The notes: generated by a model not told the origin, from the sequence alone. 64,000 nt of DNA from Nemopilema nomurai (GCA_003864495.1 PEDN01001356.1:1-64000), one strand, 5' to 3'. Shown: positions 32,089 to 43,853, numbered from the stretch's first letter. Numbers and translations are program-made.

Positions 32089-33317
32089 TTAGCGTATTGT
32101 TGCTCTGTCTGGCCAGATAATCAGATTTTTCATGTGCTTTGCTAAGGCTGGTAACCATGATCTAACTATCTTTGATACTGTAGAATCAGGTACTTGAAAC
32201 CTAAATGCTAGATCTTTGTTTAAAAGGCCAAGTCGCAGTTTCATAAATACCATTAGAACAAGGTCATTAACCGACATACTAGAATGATAAGTTCTAGCTT
32301 TGTCTTTTACAAGTGAGCTTACCCACAAGAAAGTATCTCTTGATGGTAACCTGTTAAAAATTTCACTAAGTTATCATCAAAACTGATTTCATTGAATCCA
32401 AATTTTTGAGCTTTTTTCTTAATCCTTCACTTCTTTTTGCAATTGCAAGATTTTGTCACTTTTTTCCTTTAACTCCTCTTCAAGTTTTTTATTTTTGCTT
32501 CTGTTTCTGTGTAATCTGTTAATGTAATGCCATCAGCTTCCATTATTACACTAGTGGCAAAATTTTCTAGTTCATCTTCTCTATCCGTGCTGGAACTTGT
32601 TGTCAGACTCTTATATCTTTTGGTCTTTATCATTTCATAGCGATCCCTATACATTTTTCTTTTAGGCATCTTTCAGAGCTTTCTCCACATTGAAATTGAA
32701 CTTTGTTGGCACCCAATCCACATCATCAGGATCTTCAGACATCTTACCTATTAAAAATTTGAAGGCTCATTTGTTGGTTTATTTTAGGAAAAGCTAAACA
32801 ATTCATTAAATCCTAAAATAATTTTTCAAATGTTATGAACAAAGCAACACTGGAATATGAGCTAAGCATCATTATTCTACAGTGGAATTCATAGGACTGC
32901 CTTGAATTGAAATTAATTTTCTGACAATCTGGACCCGGACAATCTGGACAACTTTCTGACAACCTGGACAATCTTGTACATAATTATTAAACTGAAAAAA
33001 TTAAATGCCCACTTGACAACAATGACAGATTATAACCTAAAATCCGTCACAGAATGTAAAAAGTTGCTTTGTATATTCCGATCAGGAAGAAGCATTCAAA
33101 GCATACCTGAAATGAAATTTTCAGAGCAGACTTTTTGTTTTGAAATTTGCTCTTCCGTCCACGTTTTTCAATCCTCTCTTTTTAAGGCACGAATCCACTC
33201 CTTGCGCCGTCTAATCTCTATCCGAGTTTTCCTCGCTGGTATGTTGTAAAATGATATCGAAGGTTTCTCCCCTTCGCGCCTATTTTGGCAATTTACTGCA
33301 CAACAACTACTAGGCAT
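32089..33317 (-). pseudogene. ISL2EU transposase, THAP and HTH only, truncated
   Basis: The THAP exon starts at ATG 33317 (MPSSCCAVNCQNRREG), continues ISFYNIPARKTR and KEWIRALKRED, then meets a TGA, then KVCSENFISG and a donor (gtatgc). In the second zinc pair the usual His is Asn (CSENF), so the finger is damaged as well as interrupted. A second exon at about 32745-32690 has EDPDDVDWVPTKF, and a coiled segment follows (32669-32469). The HTH block (32328-32089) reads LVLMVFMKLRLGLLNKDLAF, then STVSKIVRSWLP and LIIWPDRATIR, exactly where the DDE domain should begin, and then stops. The DDE core has been deleted. Confidence 0.82.
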
Positions 33318-33388
33318 TTCGACAAAATCACAGCGAGCCACAAAGCAAAGCAAAGTTTAACTATGCGGAGCTGTGTAAGGCGATGGCC

Positions 33389-33414
33389 TTTTGCCTCTCG
33401 ATGTGCGCGCGCAT
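33389..33414 (-). repeat. Right TIR of ISL2EU copy C
   Basis: TTTTGCCTCTCGATGTGCGC then GCGCAT. Reverse complement of 30959-30984 with one mismatch. Confidence 0.82.
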
Positions 33415-33716
33415 CAAGCATAAACAAAAACATTGAAAGCAGTCTATATCATACAAAATTTGAATTTTAAACTTCTTAAGCAGCTTACCATGTTTTATGA
33501 ACCTACATGAGTAGTTTAACACCTCATCATTTTATCCAGCTTAAAGAAAGTATTATTACAGATTGTTTGGTCATATCCGAAAAATGCAAAATTTGAAGGC
33601 AAATGAGTGTTTTTTTTTTACAATCAAATTTATATTAAAAGATAATAATTTTAATAAACAAGGTTTTGTTGTAAAAAAGTGTGCCAAGAGGGGAGTTTTC
33701 AACGACTTTTACCTAG

Positions 33717-34277
33717 GTGCAAATGTGGAAGTTGTGTCAGTGTGGACAAGGAAGCTGAGGCAATTTGTTGCAGGGAGATCGAAGCTGTTGAGAATTTATT
33801 GGGAGAAGAATGTGGGTTAATTGTATAGCTGAGGCAATATGTTGCAGGGAGATCGAAGCTGTTGAGAATTTATTGGGAGAAGAATGGGTTAATTGTATCA
33901 CAGCTCATTCCGGATTTCGTAGTTGCTGCCTTAACATGCATTCAGTTTGTATCGCAATAGAGATATATTCTCAGTATGTTGGACCCTTTGCTGGAACACA
34001 ACCACCGCATGAGTAAGTAAAGTTTTTGATTATGGCCATTTCTCGAACTATCCTCAGTGCATAATTATCACCATAACCAATTTCCTCACCTAATATCATA
34101 AATAATTTCAATAGAACCTATCGCCATGTTGTATACAGACAGCTTGCAAGATTCCTCTATGGACGTCGTAATCGTGGACGTCGTAACCGCCGTGTTCACC
34201 CTTTCTGTGCAGTAGCTGCAATAAGAAGAGCTTTCCATGGACAATCGTATGCTGGATTCCAGTACTATATTCCTTAA
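33717..34277 (+). pseudogene. P2RX7_C-like zinc protein of a Kolobok element (copy 2)
   Basis: Two exons of a protein resembling the cysteine-rich cytoplasmic tail of P2X7 (P2RX7_C). The exon from 33717 reads CKCGSCVSVDKEAEAICCRE and later CITAHSGFRSCCLNM; it contains a 74-bp tandem duplication that introduces a stop. It ends at a donor after ...ccgcatga at 34012 (gtaagt). The last exon (34115-34277) reads YRHVVYRQLARFLYGR, then HPFCAVAAIRRAFHG and SYAGFQ. The Cys pattern CxCxxC..ExxCC and the YRxxxYR..W/F block define the family. It is convergent with the Kolobok transposase remnant at 34484-36674, as in copy 1. The 5' exon was not found. Confidence 0.78.
33754..33901 (+). repeat. 74-bp tandem duplication in the P2RX7_C-like exon
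   Basis: The stretch beginning gctgaggcaatttgttgcag at 33754 is repeated from 33828 (gctgaggcaatatgttgcag), offset 74 bp. The offset is not a multiple of three and the first copy ends in an in-frame TAG, so the duplication breaks the protein. Confidence 0.88.
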
Positions 34278-34483
34278 TGCTTTGTCTTTAAATCTTTGGA
34301 TTTTTGAAATTTTTTATATTTTGATTATTTGATTATTATATTAGATTGTTTTTTTGGTTTACACTTCTCTAAATTTCATCTTATACCTATATTGACTCTT
34401 GATAATTAATGAACAAATTCATAATTTATGAGTATGATTTATATCTATTTTCAGTAATGCCTTCAAACGAAAATGTGAGGAAC

Positions 34484-36674
34484 CTAATAAGTAATAGAAA
34501 ATCTAGATCTGTGGTGTTGAATTAGGTTATCTTTGTCAGCTGTAGCATAACCAGCAGTTAGAGGAGGTGGAGTTTCCTTCTGCCTTTTCTTTATGTCCAT
34601 TGCGGCTTCTTTCAACGTTGGAAATGCTTCCCTTGTTGCAAAAACATCTTGGATGAGCTTTTCTGCATAGTCTATTCGAAAAGAGGACAATATTTACCAA
34701 ATTTTCTGTTATTAAACAAGGAAAAGTTATCAAAAAGTGGCAGCATGGCAAAAGGAGGGCCCTTGTTGTGAAATTTGAAGCATCTGTGCATGTTCAACAA
34801 CTAGTTTATTAGGTGTATCCAAAAGAGGATGGGGATTTAATTTTCAACAATAAATAGTCAAATTTTCAAAACAATTATCCTGACTCACCAAATAATGGGG
34901 TTTCTTTTAGAGGTTTAATAACAGCAAGTTGCCCCTTTTTATGCTTTGGATAGCAAACACGCCATTGCTTTCCCCCCGTTTAGTTTATTTTTTGCTGCAT
35001 TTGGCTGTTAGCATTGTAGTGAAGAACTGCAAGGTGTAATCTGTGGGTAAAATATTTACTGCATTTAGTCTTACAACTTCTGTTTCATACACAAACATAC
35101 AAACACACACAACCATACCTACAAACATATCACCAATTTTGACATATCAACAAAAATAGTCAGTGGAACCTTCAAGCCTGATGTCTGATGGCATTTTTGG
35201 CTGTCCCAGGTAGTTTCATGCCCAGCTGCACAACTCACTGAAATCTTCACCATTGTCCTAATAATTGGGACAATTTTGGCAGTTCCAGATTTATAACAAC
35301 CAGGTACAAGGCATAACTGGAACAACGTGAGCAAAATGGTCTGTGGTATGAGAAAATATCTATCCTTGTGGGCAAGCAAGGGTATTTGTGAGACATCTAC
35401 TATTTCTTCATACTCAGTATCACTTTCGTCACTTTCCTCTAAATCACTCCCAAGTTTATTTGTTTCATAATCAGATTTTTCGTTTTTTGTGTGCTCTCTG
35501 TGGTACTTTCCTGAGACAGTAGATAATCATCTTTATTGCAAAAACAGCGACAATTGCAAGAATCTGTTTGAACAGAGATATCAACACTTGTTACAACAGA
35601 ATCTGTCATAACCACAGTAACCATAGCATCCATGCAATCAGTGGTCTCATCAACGTTAGGCTCTGTTTCAGCATTTGAACATGATTGATGTGATGCAAGT
35701 GCTGATTCAATAACCTGGTTGAAAATATTTTTTCTTAATAAATTGTGAGTCAACTTTGAATTAACATATCAATAATTTACTTTCTGTTCTGATGCAGTAT
35801 GATGCAGTGTAATATAATATACTATAATCAATTTCATATACTATATTAAACAGTAATTTGAAATAACGCCCCCTGTCTATTAAGCCCCCCTTTTCATACA
35901 AGAAATACTACAGTGTGAACTGCAATGACTTAGTCATATTTCATGGTGTATTTTGTCGTAATATTGCCAATTTCTTATTTCATATCTTTCAGAGTCAAAA
36001 TTAAATTGTCCAGTTCTGTCTTCGGCGTCTCTAGAATTCCTTGAGAATCACTGAGCGCAGTGATTTTTTACATATGCCCCCTCTCTAAAAGGCCCAATAC
36101 TAATACTAAACCTCGAATACTAAAGAACCCCCAGGGGATGCTTAATAGAGCTTTTACTGTAACTTAGCTACGACAAGGTATAAGAAACTTGACTTGTACG
36201 TAGCAAGTTGTAATTTATTTATATACAGAAGACTCTTCTGATCCCATGCCCCCGTTACAAAAAGTTTGTTTGCCCCCGCACCCCTCCACAATTTTCCCGA
36301 TTGAATTAACAGTTCTAGTAAAAAATAAGACTTACTTCTGAATGCATTCTCTTTTTGCCGGCACCATATGTACGCCTTTCAACTTTGTTATATACAAATA
36401 ACGTGGGAACAGCATCTGGCAAAAGTTCTGCTTTCATCGTCACTTCCAAAGAGTTGTTCACAACAGGCGATCTCCAAAACGATTCATTTGTAAAATGAAG
36501 GGAGCAGACTCTGGAGTGTCGACTTGGTACAAAGTTTTCGCGCTTTGATTTTACAAGCCAGGCTTTCCTAACTGATTTATCCTCTGGAAATTCATGAAAT
36601 GAAATGTTCTTCTTATCAGCAGTGGCCGCAGTTCTTACTTGTGGTGTGCATCTGTAAGCAATACAATGACGCAT
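34484..36674 (-). pseudogene. Kolobok transposase remnant with THAP domain (copy 2)
   Basis: The THAP exon starts at ATG 36674: MRHCIAYRCTP, then NISFHEFPED, KAWLVKSKRENF and RVCSLHFTNESF (full C2CH set), ending AELLPDAVPTLF; the donor is near 36340. Downstream pieces: an acidic/Cys segment at 35753-35439 (CNCRCFCNK) and the start of the catalytic region at 35379-35119 (CLVPGCYKSG, then CAAGHETTWDSQ), which matches the C..C..H..W.SQ block of Kolobok. A C-terminal piece at 34690-34484 has AEKLIQDVFATREAFPTLKE. The central catalytic GDGR and DRH blocks are missing, so the copy is deleted internally. Confidence 0.7.
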
Positions 36675-37084
36675 TTTATTACCATTTATACTTATTTACA
36701 AGAACTACTTAATGTCGAAAACAATTTGCAAAAGAACAGCCTGATCACTAACTCTGAATTCGTTTAGAAGCGTGTTGTAAACGTTAATATTGCACTGTAT
36801 CCCAGTAGCAGCAATAACAAATTATCACAATCTACGTCACGGTGTCACGTGTCTCATTTACCGCCATAATTTGAAAAGAAGTTTTAAGTAGGAAAATGAA
36901 ATCAGAAAGGAGAAATATTTTAACAACACTCTCATACAGCATTTTACTTTAAGTTAAACGAAAAAACTTTGGCGCCAAAAGCGTGTCACTTGTTCTTTAA
37001 GTGGCAAGAGGAATGCCAATAACAACTCTTGCTGCTAGCTGAGACAAGTTCCATCTGCCACTGTGACTTTTTCTACTTAATCCT

Positions 37085-37773
37085 TCAGGTATTCCTTGAA
37101 AGTTGTCTTCATTCACAGAGAAGTCATCCTATCCATCGCCTCTCTTTCTGCCAATATAGACTACCATATCCTAATTATAGCCAGTGGAAGAGTCTGCTAA
37201 AATCCAAAATTTTAAACCCCATTTCGTAGGCTTATTCCTAATGTATTGTTTGAAAAAGAATCTTCCTTTAGACTTCACTATTCTTTCATCAATCGAAGGA
37301 TGTCATTTTGCCAATAGTTTTCCCGTGTGTGTGTTTTGACAATGCCCATATAAATTAGGCAGGCCAGAAACCTGCAAGACCCCATCAAATCAATTTTTCT
37401 CCATGCAAGTTCACCATAAGACTGTGCCATGTAACTTTTGCCAATCCCTTCACCATGAACAACATACAAGTTTGAATTATTTACAAAAGTTTGCATTAGC
37501 TGGAAAGGAAAGAAGAAAAAAGTCCAGAGCTTTTTTCGGTTCTTGTCCTCTTGCCCAGACAATAACCTGCCCAGTTTCTGCAACATTGTGAGCTGGAATA
37601 TACTTTCTGAGGTTGTCTCCACAGTATCCTTTTAACTGTGCCTCGTCATTTCCATCATCTTCATGTGTATTAGAACCATCGCTCTGATATTCGTCGTCAT
37701 CAAGTCCTCGGGCATCAGCTGCAGGCAAATCCAGTGCTGTTTCTGGCACATTATCAGCACTTCCGGCAGACAT
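37085..37773 (-). pseudogene. piggyBac transposase, N-terminal half
   Basis: ATG at 37773 begins an acidic N-terminus (DDDEYQSDGSNTHEDDG). A frame change near 37560 leads into the piggyBac domain: LWTFFFFPFQLMQTFVNNSN, YGELAWRKIDLMGSCRFL, ACLIYMGIVKTHTRENYW, then in another frame (about 37305-37185) IDERIVKSKGRFFFKQYIRN and KWGFKILDFS, the region of the first catalytic Asp. The homology fades around 37085, just before the second catalytic block. The complementary C-half, same strand, begins at 28082 with that very block, 9 kb away, with other transposons between. Confidence 0.78.
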
Positions 37774-38739
37774 TTTGATTCTAAATGCAAAAATAAAATT
37801 GTAAAAAATGAAATCTGGAAAGTTGGATGTTGTGAAGGTATGACCTCCAGGTCAATTCCATATTGGCAAACTTCAATTTACCCAGCGAAAAAGCAAAAAC
37901 GGACAGACAAAAAAAATGGAAGGATCGGAAAGCTACTAAAATCGAATAATTTTAGAGAAATCCTAGCCCAACAAAATGCTTATAATAATAAATAAAACTC
38001 CCATGAAAAAATTAATATATCATTTACGTTTTCCGTAAATCTATTTTTCACATTATTCTCAAATATTTATTTGCTTTTACTCTTGAAACCTGCTTGCAAT
38101 TTATCAGCTTCGAGTAATCAGCTGATTGTTGCCAACATGGTCGGCTAGGCCTGTTGCAAACAACAACACAAACGTAACGCATGGGCGATGGTTTGTACAT
38201 TGTATTTGTTTTAAATGGATCAGAATGACATCAGTGTGGATACTGTTTATCTATTTTAGTCGTGAATTGAACTAAAATGCCTTACCTTTGAGGGGGTAAC
38301 TGTTCAACACCTCCGTATCTTCCTTCCCCTCTCCGTTTCGACACATGTTGTTATGGGGCATTGCAAGTCTCTGATTCCGGGAATAGAAACTGGATCTCAA
38401 CTTCTCTACCAGCAAGCAATTGACAGTCTATTTCATACTTTTTGTCTGAGTTCAAACCATTGAAGCTTTCCATATCAAGTCGATCCAAAAATTGCAACGA
38501 AGGTAACAACAGCAAAAATGGCGTTCGCCCGTTGTAATCAAGTCTCGCGGGATTTGTTAAAGTATCCAATACAAGCGCATAATTTCATGCTAATAGTTGA
38601 CAAAATGATTCTTGTATCATCCTTGGTCAGTTTCCTGCAAAAATGTTTAGGGAAAATTCATGATAGCTGCATATTTTATCGATTTTTTTCTCAATGGCGT
38701 ATCATGTGGTTCTTAAACGCAATATATTGCGCCTAGACA
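37774..38739. other. Intergenic, no gene seen
   Basis: About 970 bp, AT-rich with a slightly GC-richer patch at about 38500-38570. Short frames only. It probably contains the 5' leader of the piggyBac and of the Harbinger partner gene. Confidence 0.45.
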
Positions 38740-39390
38740 ATGAAAGGAATAAAATCAAGACAAAGCTCCAGTAATATGAATCTTTCAAGATCAGCAGATG
38801 ACCAAGACCAGTTAGAGGCTCCTGATCATGATTTAAATGACCTATTAAATGAAGACGGGTGTGGTGAAAAGCAGACAGAAGATCAATATTGGGCTTGGTG
38901 TAAAAGAATGACAACAACATTAAACGAAGAGAGGGTCAATCTTTTAAAAGAAGAAATAAGGATTCCAACAAAAAACTGGATTGGCTCAATTATCAGTGTC
39001 AAAGCCCAGCTCTAGAAGACAGACTGCCAAATCAACCAAACAATCGCTAGCCTTGACAAGACACTGGAATAACTAAAAAGTAAGAGTAATAATGCACAGG
39101 AAATGGGTGGAGATTTCTACTACTTCATGAGCTTGACTTCCAGACTGAGATCTCTTGGACCAAGAAAGAAAGCCCTTGCCAAAAATGGAATTGAAATTTT
39201 TTTATTGGAGATAGAATTTGGTTACCCAAGTAGACACAGCACTCCTGCCCAAGACCAGGGGCTCCATCTACATTTAAACAGACAACATCCAACAAGTTCT
39301 TACATTAGAGACTCAAGTCAGATCTTTGTTGATCAACTTCAAACAATACCTATTAAGAGCTATAAAACTTTGAAACTTTGTTTGCTTTGA
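38740..39390 (+). pseudogene. Harbinger-associated MADF/BESS-type partner, fragment
   Basis: The frame 38740-39015 is an acidic, polar segment (SADDQDQLEAPDHDLNDLLN) without a recognisable fold. After a stop the frame 39103-39390 carries a BESS-like motif: DFYYFMSLTSRLRSLGPRKK, then IEIFLLEIEFG. BESS motifs end MADF-type partners of Harbinger elements. The DNA-binding N-terminus is not visible. It points towards the Harbinger transposase remnant (minus strand, from about 39865), giving the same tail-to-tail layout as 22371-24545. Confidence 0.55.
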
Positions 39391-39864
39391 TATTTATAGA
39401 CCTGATAGACTGATAACTCTTAACAATAACAAATTAATTTTGTGCCGTTTATGCAATAATGTCAATATCAACATATATTCTCAATCTTACCTCAAGAAAT
39501 TTACACTCTTTGACACTAAGAAAATTAAAGATGTGTATAAATCTGGAGAAAAATACTTTGCAGCTAGAAATGTGTGAATAGTTTATTAAGCTGAAACGCA
39601 CTAAAACTGGAAACAATGTTCTTAGATCTAGAGTAACATATTCTTGTTGCTTGTATTTGTTCAGTTCCATTCTATTTATGTTTCTCTTGGCATGTTTAAT
39701 TATTTCTTGTTGCTGGACAACTAATTCTGCAGACATATCTTCAGATTTTTTATACTTTATGTTTCTACTAAAAAATTCTTCACATACATCTAGTGTCAGT
39801 CCTGTCAATGTATTTAAAAGTTTAGATCAAATAATGAAATTAGTTCAGTTCTTCTTTGTTTGAA

Positions 39865-40505
39865 TAACATGATTGACCTGCAATGGTAAAAGAGCCTTCT
39901 TCACTTGTAAAATATTTTTTTGAAATTTTCTCTAACACTGTATGCATCTGAACATGATCTGTTGTGAGACCTGCTTTTTGATACACATAGCAAGGCAGAT
40001 GCACCCTCTGTAGCATTGTGCCAATAATGTTTCCATTGCCATCTTCACAGTCTATAAATCCAGATGGAACATACTGTGCATTTGGTGTGAGTCTTAGGTA
40101 ATTATGGATGCATAGACATGCTTTTGTGATCGTTTCAACTGTCTCTGGCTTTGCTTTGATAGGTCGGCAGAATATAAGCCACCTTGATGGAAGAATTCCA
40201 AACTATTTTCTATAGTATGCCTGCAGCGGCTTAGGCGGTAATTGAAATTGAAATCTTCCTGTGGCAATCCTTTGCACACCGTATGGTTTCATTAGCCAGG
40301 ATCTTAAAGCAAAAATCTCATCTGGGACAATAAAAAATGGCAATTGATGACTATCATTTTTTCTTGGGGGTAGCACATTCAGTTCATCATTTTTAAAAGC
40401 TCTCCTCATCATAGAATTGTTAAAAATATGGGAATCATTGTCTCTGCCAAAACTTCCAATGTCTACAAGGGTAAAACAATACTTTGAATCACACATTGCC
40501 ATCAG
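39865..40505 (-). pseudogene. Harbinger transposase, C-terminal part, interrupted by Gypsy
   Basis: DDE_4 domain of a PIF/Harbinger transposase. From the Gypsy insertion point the frame runs VLMAMCDSKYCFTLVDIGSF, GRDNDSHIFNNSMMRRAF and PFFIVPDEIFALRSWLMKPY (second catalytic Asp). After a frame change at about 40230 it continues FNFNYRLSRCRHTIENSLEF (catalytic Glu) and, in a further frame, KACLCIHNYL and FIDCEDGNG. The N-terminal continuation is at 44967-45100, on the other side of the inserted Gypsy. Frame changes within show it was decaying. Confidence 0.85.
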
Positions 40506-40510
40506 TACTA
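40506..40510 (+). repeat. Left 5-bp target duplication of Gypsy (TACTA)
   Basis: TACTA directly before the left LTR, repeated at 44962-44966 directly after the right LTR. Confidence 0.88.
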
Positions 40511-40643
40511 TGTTATGTTCTGCAAGAGTACTGTAAAGATAGGACACGTCTTCTCGTTCATGTGAGTATAATCAACGAACAGCTCAAGTTACTACTTTAT
40601 GTAAGAATACTAAAACTACTACTTCATGTAAGATAACATAACA
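40511..40643 (-). repeat. 3' LTR of the Gypsy element (133 bp)
   Basis: Begins TGTTATGTTCTGCAAGAGTA and ends AGATAACATAACA. Same length as 44829-44961, with about six substitutions. Confidence 0.92.
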
Positions 40644-43600
40644 TGTCCCTTCTTATCATCACAAGAATTTTAATCAAGTGTCTTTTGCACAACAAAACAG
40701 TGATTAATGTCTGTAAATGTAAAGTAAGTATAATGTCAAAATATAGAGTAAGGATCTGCAAAGTCTTCCAAATGCCGGGGCCTGATCTTGTTACTCTTGG
40801 GCGTTGCAGATTTAGGTTCAGTTGTTCGGGTTGAACTCCTTGATCTGTTGTAGGTGCTTCTGGTGCCGCTGCCGGTGGCTGCAATTGTTGCGGATCATCT
40901 GTTTCTGTGTCTGAAAGTTCGATAATATGCTCTATCGGTTCTAGGCTTTCCTTGGTGTGCAGCAGATGCTTTCTATTCCTGCGAACAGTAGTTCCTTTGT
41001 CTGTGGCTACCTTATATGAGCGAGGTTGCAGGCATTTCTCTACTATAACTCCCTTGCGATCCCAGGCATTTTTACCACAGAAACGAACACAATCTCCTGT
41101 CTCTAAGGGTTTTAGAGTGCGATGTTGTGGCTTATTTGTTGATGCGGTCTCTGTCAATTTTGATGTATTGGTGGCTCCCTTCGGTCTAATCGTATTGTTC
41201 ATGGCTGGCAGAGTTGTTCGAAGCTGGCGGTTCATCAAGATTGTGGCTGGCGCTAGGCTTCCATCGGGAATGGAGTGGTGCGGAGTGCAAGTAGTGCTAA
41301 GTACGGATCCTCGCCACTGTGGAATGCTTTTTTGAGGGTCTTCTTAACGGTTTGAATAGTTCTTTCAATGAAGCCGTTACTTTGTGGGTATTCTGGGCTG
41401 CTACTGTCATGTACAAAATCCCATTCATGTGCAAATTTGCTGTATTCGCATGAAATGTATTGTGGACCATTGTCAGAGAAAACTTCTTTAGGAATACCAA
41501 ATTTGGAGAATATACGCTTGGTGTGCATAACAACTGTAGGAGCCTCTGTATCTTCAAGTTGATAGAGGTCGAAGAATTTGGAAGTGTAGTCAGCCACGAT
41601 AACATAGTCTTTGTTTCTGAGTGAAAACAGATCTGTGGCAACTTTCTGCCACGGTGCGTCTGGAATATCGTGAGGAATGGGTGGTTCAGAGGACTGTCTG
41701 TTTTGATGCTCTTGCCATGTGCTGCAGCATTTGATCATGTTCACCATTGATGTTTGGCCAGAACATGGTTTCTCTAGCCCTGGCCTTGGTCTTTTCAATC
41801 CCAATGTGACCAGTATGAAGTGATTTTCTCATTTCAGCCCGCATGCTAGTGGGGATGATGATACGCAAACCGTTCAGTAGTAATCCTTCGTGAGTGGTAA
41901 TCTGATCACGGTGGTTGAAGTAAGGACGAGTTGCTGGCTGGGCATCTTGGCGTGATTCTGGCCATCCATGATTTAAGTAGTGTATCAGTTGTTGCAGTGT
42001 GGCATCTTTCAACGTTTCTGTGGCAATTTGGCTGTGTTTAGCAGCACTGATTGGTAAGCTTGACATAACGGAGTGGATGTAGCAGGACAGTTCTGATTCT
42101 GGTATTTCTGGAGTTGTGTCACTTAGAGGAGCACGACAAAGTGCATCTGGAATCGTGAGTTGGCTTCCTTTTATGTAATGCATCTCAAAATCATACTGCT
42201 GGAGGCGGAGCAGGAATCGCTGAATTCGTGGAGGGCACTTTGTCAAGGCTTTGTTGAAGATTGATTTGAGTGGCTGATGGTCATTATAAATGTCAAATTT
42301 TTGGCCATAGACATATTGCCGAAACTTTTCGCATCCAAAGACGATGGCTAAAGTTTCCTTCTCAAGCTGGCAGTAGTTTTTCTCAGATTGTGTGAGGGAG
42401 CGACTGGCATATGCAACTGGATACCAGCCTTGGGGATGCTGCTGCTCAATGATTGCACCAAGGCCTTGGCTCGATGCATCTGCTTGTATCCGGATTGGCA
42501 GTGTGGGGTCAAAAAACTTCAGTATTTGGTTTGAAGTGATGACTTCTTTGAGCTTGTTGATGGCATCTTTCTGTGGCTTGTCAAAAGAGTAAGTGGCATC
42601 TTTCTCGAGGAGGCTTCTTAGTGGTGCTGTTAGATCGGAAAGGTTGGGTATGAACTTTCCCAAATATGTTATCATTCCCAAAAAACTTTGAAGCTCTTTT
42701 TTTGAAGTGGGCTCTGGCATGCTCAAAATTGCTGTAATCTTTGCAGGGTCTGCTTCAACCCCATGAGCTGATATCTTGTGGCCAAGAAAGGTGGTGGTTT
42801 GGGCTTCAAATTTGCACTTTTCTTTGTTGAATTTCATTCCTAAAGATCTGATGGAGTCCAGAACTTTAGTTGTGCGGGCAGCGAGTTCAGCTTTGTCAGA
42901 ACCCCATATTATGATGTCATCTTGGCTATTGAGAGCGCCTTCAATGCCTTCTAGGATTTCTGAAATTTTTGCTTGGCAAATTTCACTAGCTGAGTGAATG
43001 CCAAAGGGAAGCCGCTGGAATGAAAAACGGCCAAATGGAGTGTTGGATGTTAGGAGTCTAGAACTTTCTTCATCCACTTCAATTTGCCAATGAAGGCTTC
43101 CAGTTTGCATTGCTCATGGAGGCAAGGATTTCCTCTGTCATTGGAAGGTGGTGGCGTTTTATTGCTTTATTCAGGTCCTTGGGATCCAGGCATATTCGAA
43201 GCTTTCCATTGGGTTTTTCTACTACAACTAGACTGTTTACCCAGTCTGTAGGTTCATGAACTGGTTTGATGATGCCCATTTTAACCATTCTTTTGAGCTC
43301 TGTGTGTAACTTTTCTTTTAGTGCTATTGGCAGCTTGCGAGGTGGATGGACAACAGGGGATACTGTTGAATCTATGGTGATGTGGTGCACACCAGAAAGT
43401 TTTCCAATTTCACCAAAGCAATCTGGAAATTGCTGTGTCATGATTTCATGCATATTCTTATCGACATGCATGATACGCTTGATAGGGTCGAGATGAGAGC
43501 AAGTGGTAAGGCCTAGAATTGGAGTGGCTTCTATGTCAACAATGATGAAGAGTACTGGATAACATCTTCCTTTGTGCTTTAAGGTCAGAATAGATTTGCC

Positions 43601-43853
43601 AACAACTGGAATGGCTGAGCCATTGTATGTTGATAGTTTGACAGCTGATTTTTGGAGCTTGGATTTTTGTTTAACCTGCTGGTACTCGGCTTTGGAGATG
43701 ATATTTACTTGGGCACCGGTATCAATCTTGTACGGGATGGTTGATCCGTTTGTTTCAATTGCAATGAGCCACTCATCTATAGTGAGTGTGTTGACTGAGT
43801 ATGTGTCTGGATCCTGGGTGAGAGGGTTTGGGAGTACTTTTTCATCTTGGTGA
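40624..43853 (-). pseudogene. Gypsy pol polyprotein, broken
   Basis: Order on the minus strand: protease with IDTGAQVN (about 43725), RT start VVVEKPNGKLRICLDPKDLN, RT palm LPFGIHSASEICQAKI and SQDDIIIWG (catalytic box), RNase H IRIQADASSQGLGAIIEQ, chromodomain-less integrase with zinc finger (HTGHIGIEK, then CCSTWQEHQ), core VATDLFSLRNKDY, FSDNGPQY and SNGFIERTIQ (D, D, E), and a C-terminal basic region. At about 43100 a small out-of-frame deletion between SMSNA and GSLHWQIEVD removes RT motif A with its catalytic Asp. A second frame change lies at about 41720. The polyprotein is not functional. Confidence 0.88.

Larger units (their letters stand above)
30959..33414. mobile_element. ISL2EU deletion derivative with both TIRs (copy C)
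   Basis: Inverted repeats of 26 bp with one mismatch at 30959-30984 and 33389-33414 (ATGCGCGCGCACA then (C/T)CGAGAGGCAAAA) enclose a SWIM gene on the plus strand and a THAP/HTH gene on the minus strand. Both genes lose their catalytic C-terminal domains (YqaJ and DDE) at about the same point, 32050-32090. A single internal deletion of the convergent gene ends explains this. A target duplication was not clear. Confidence 0.8.
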
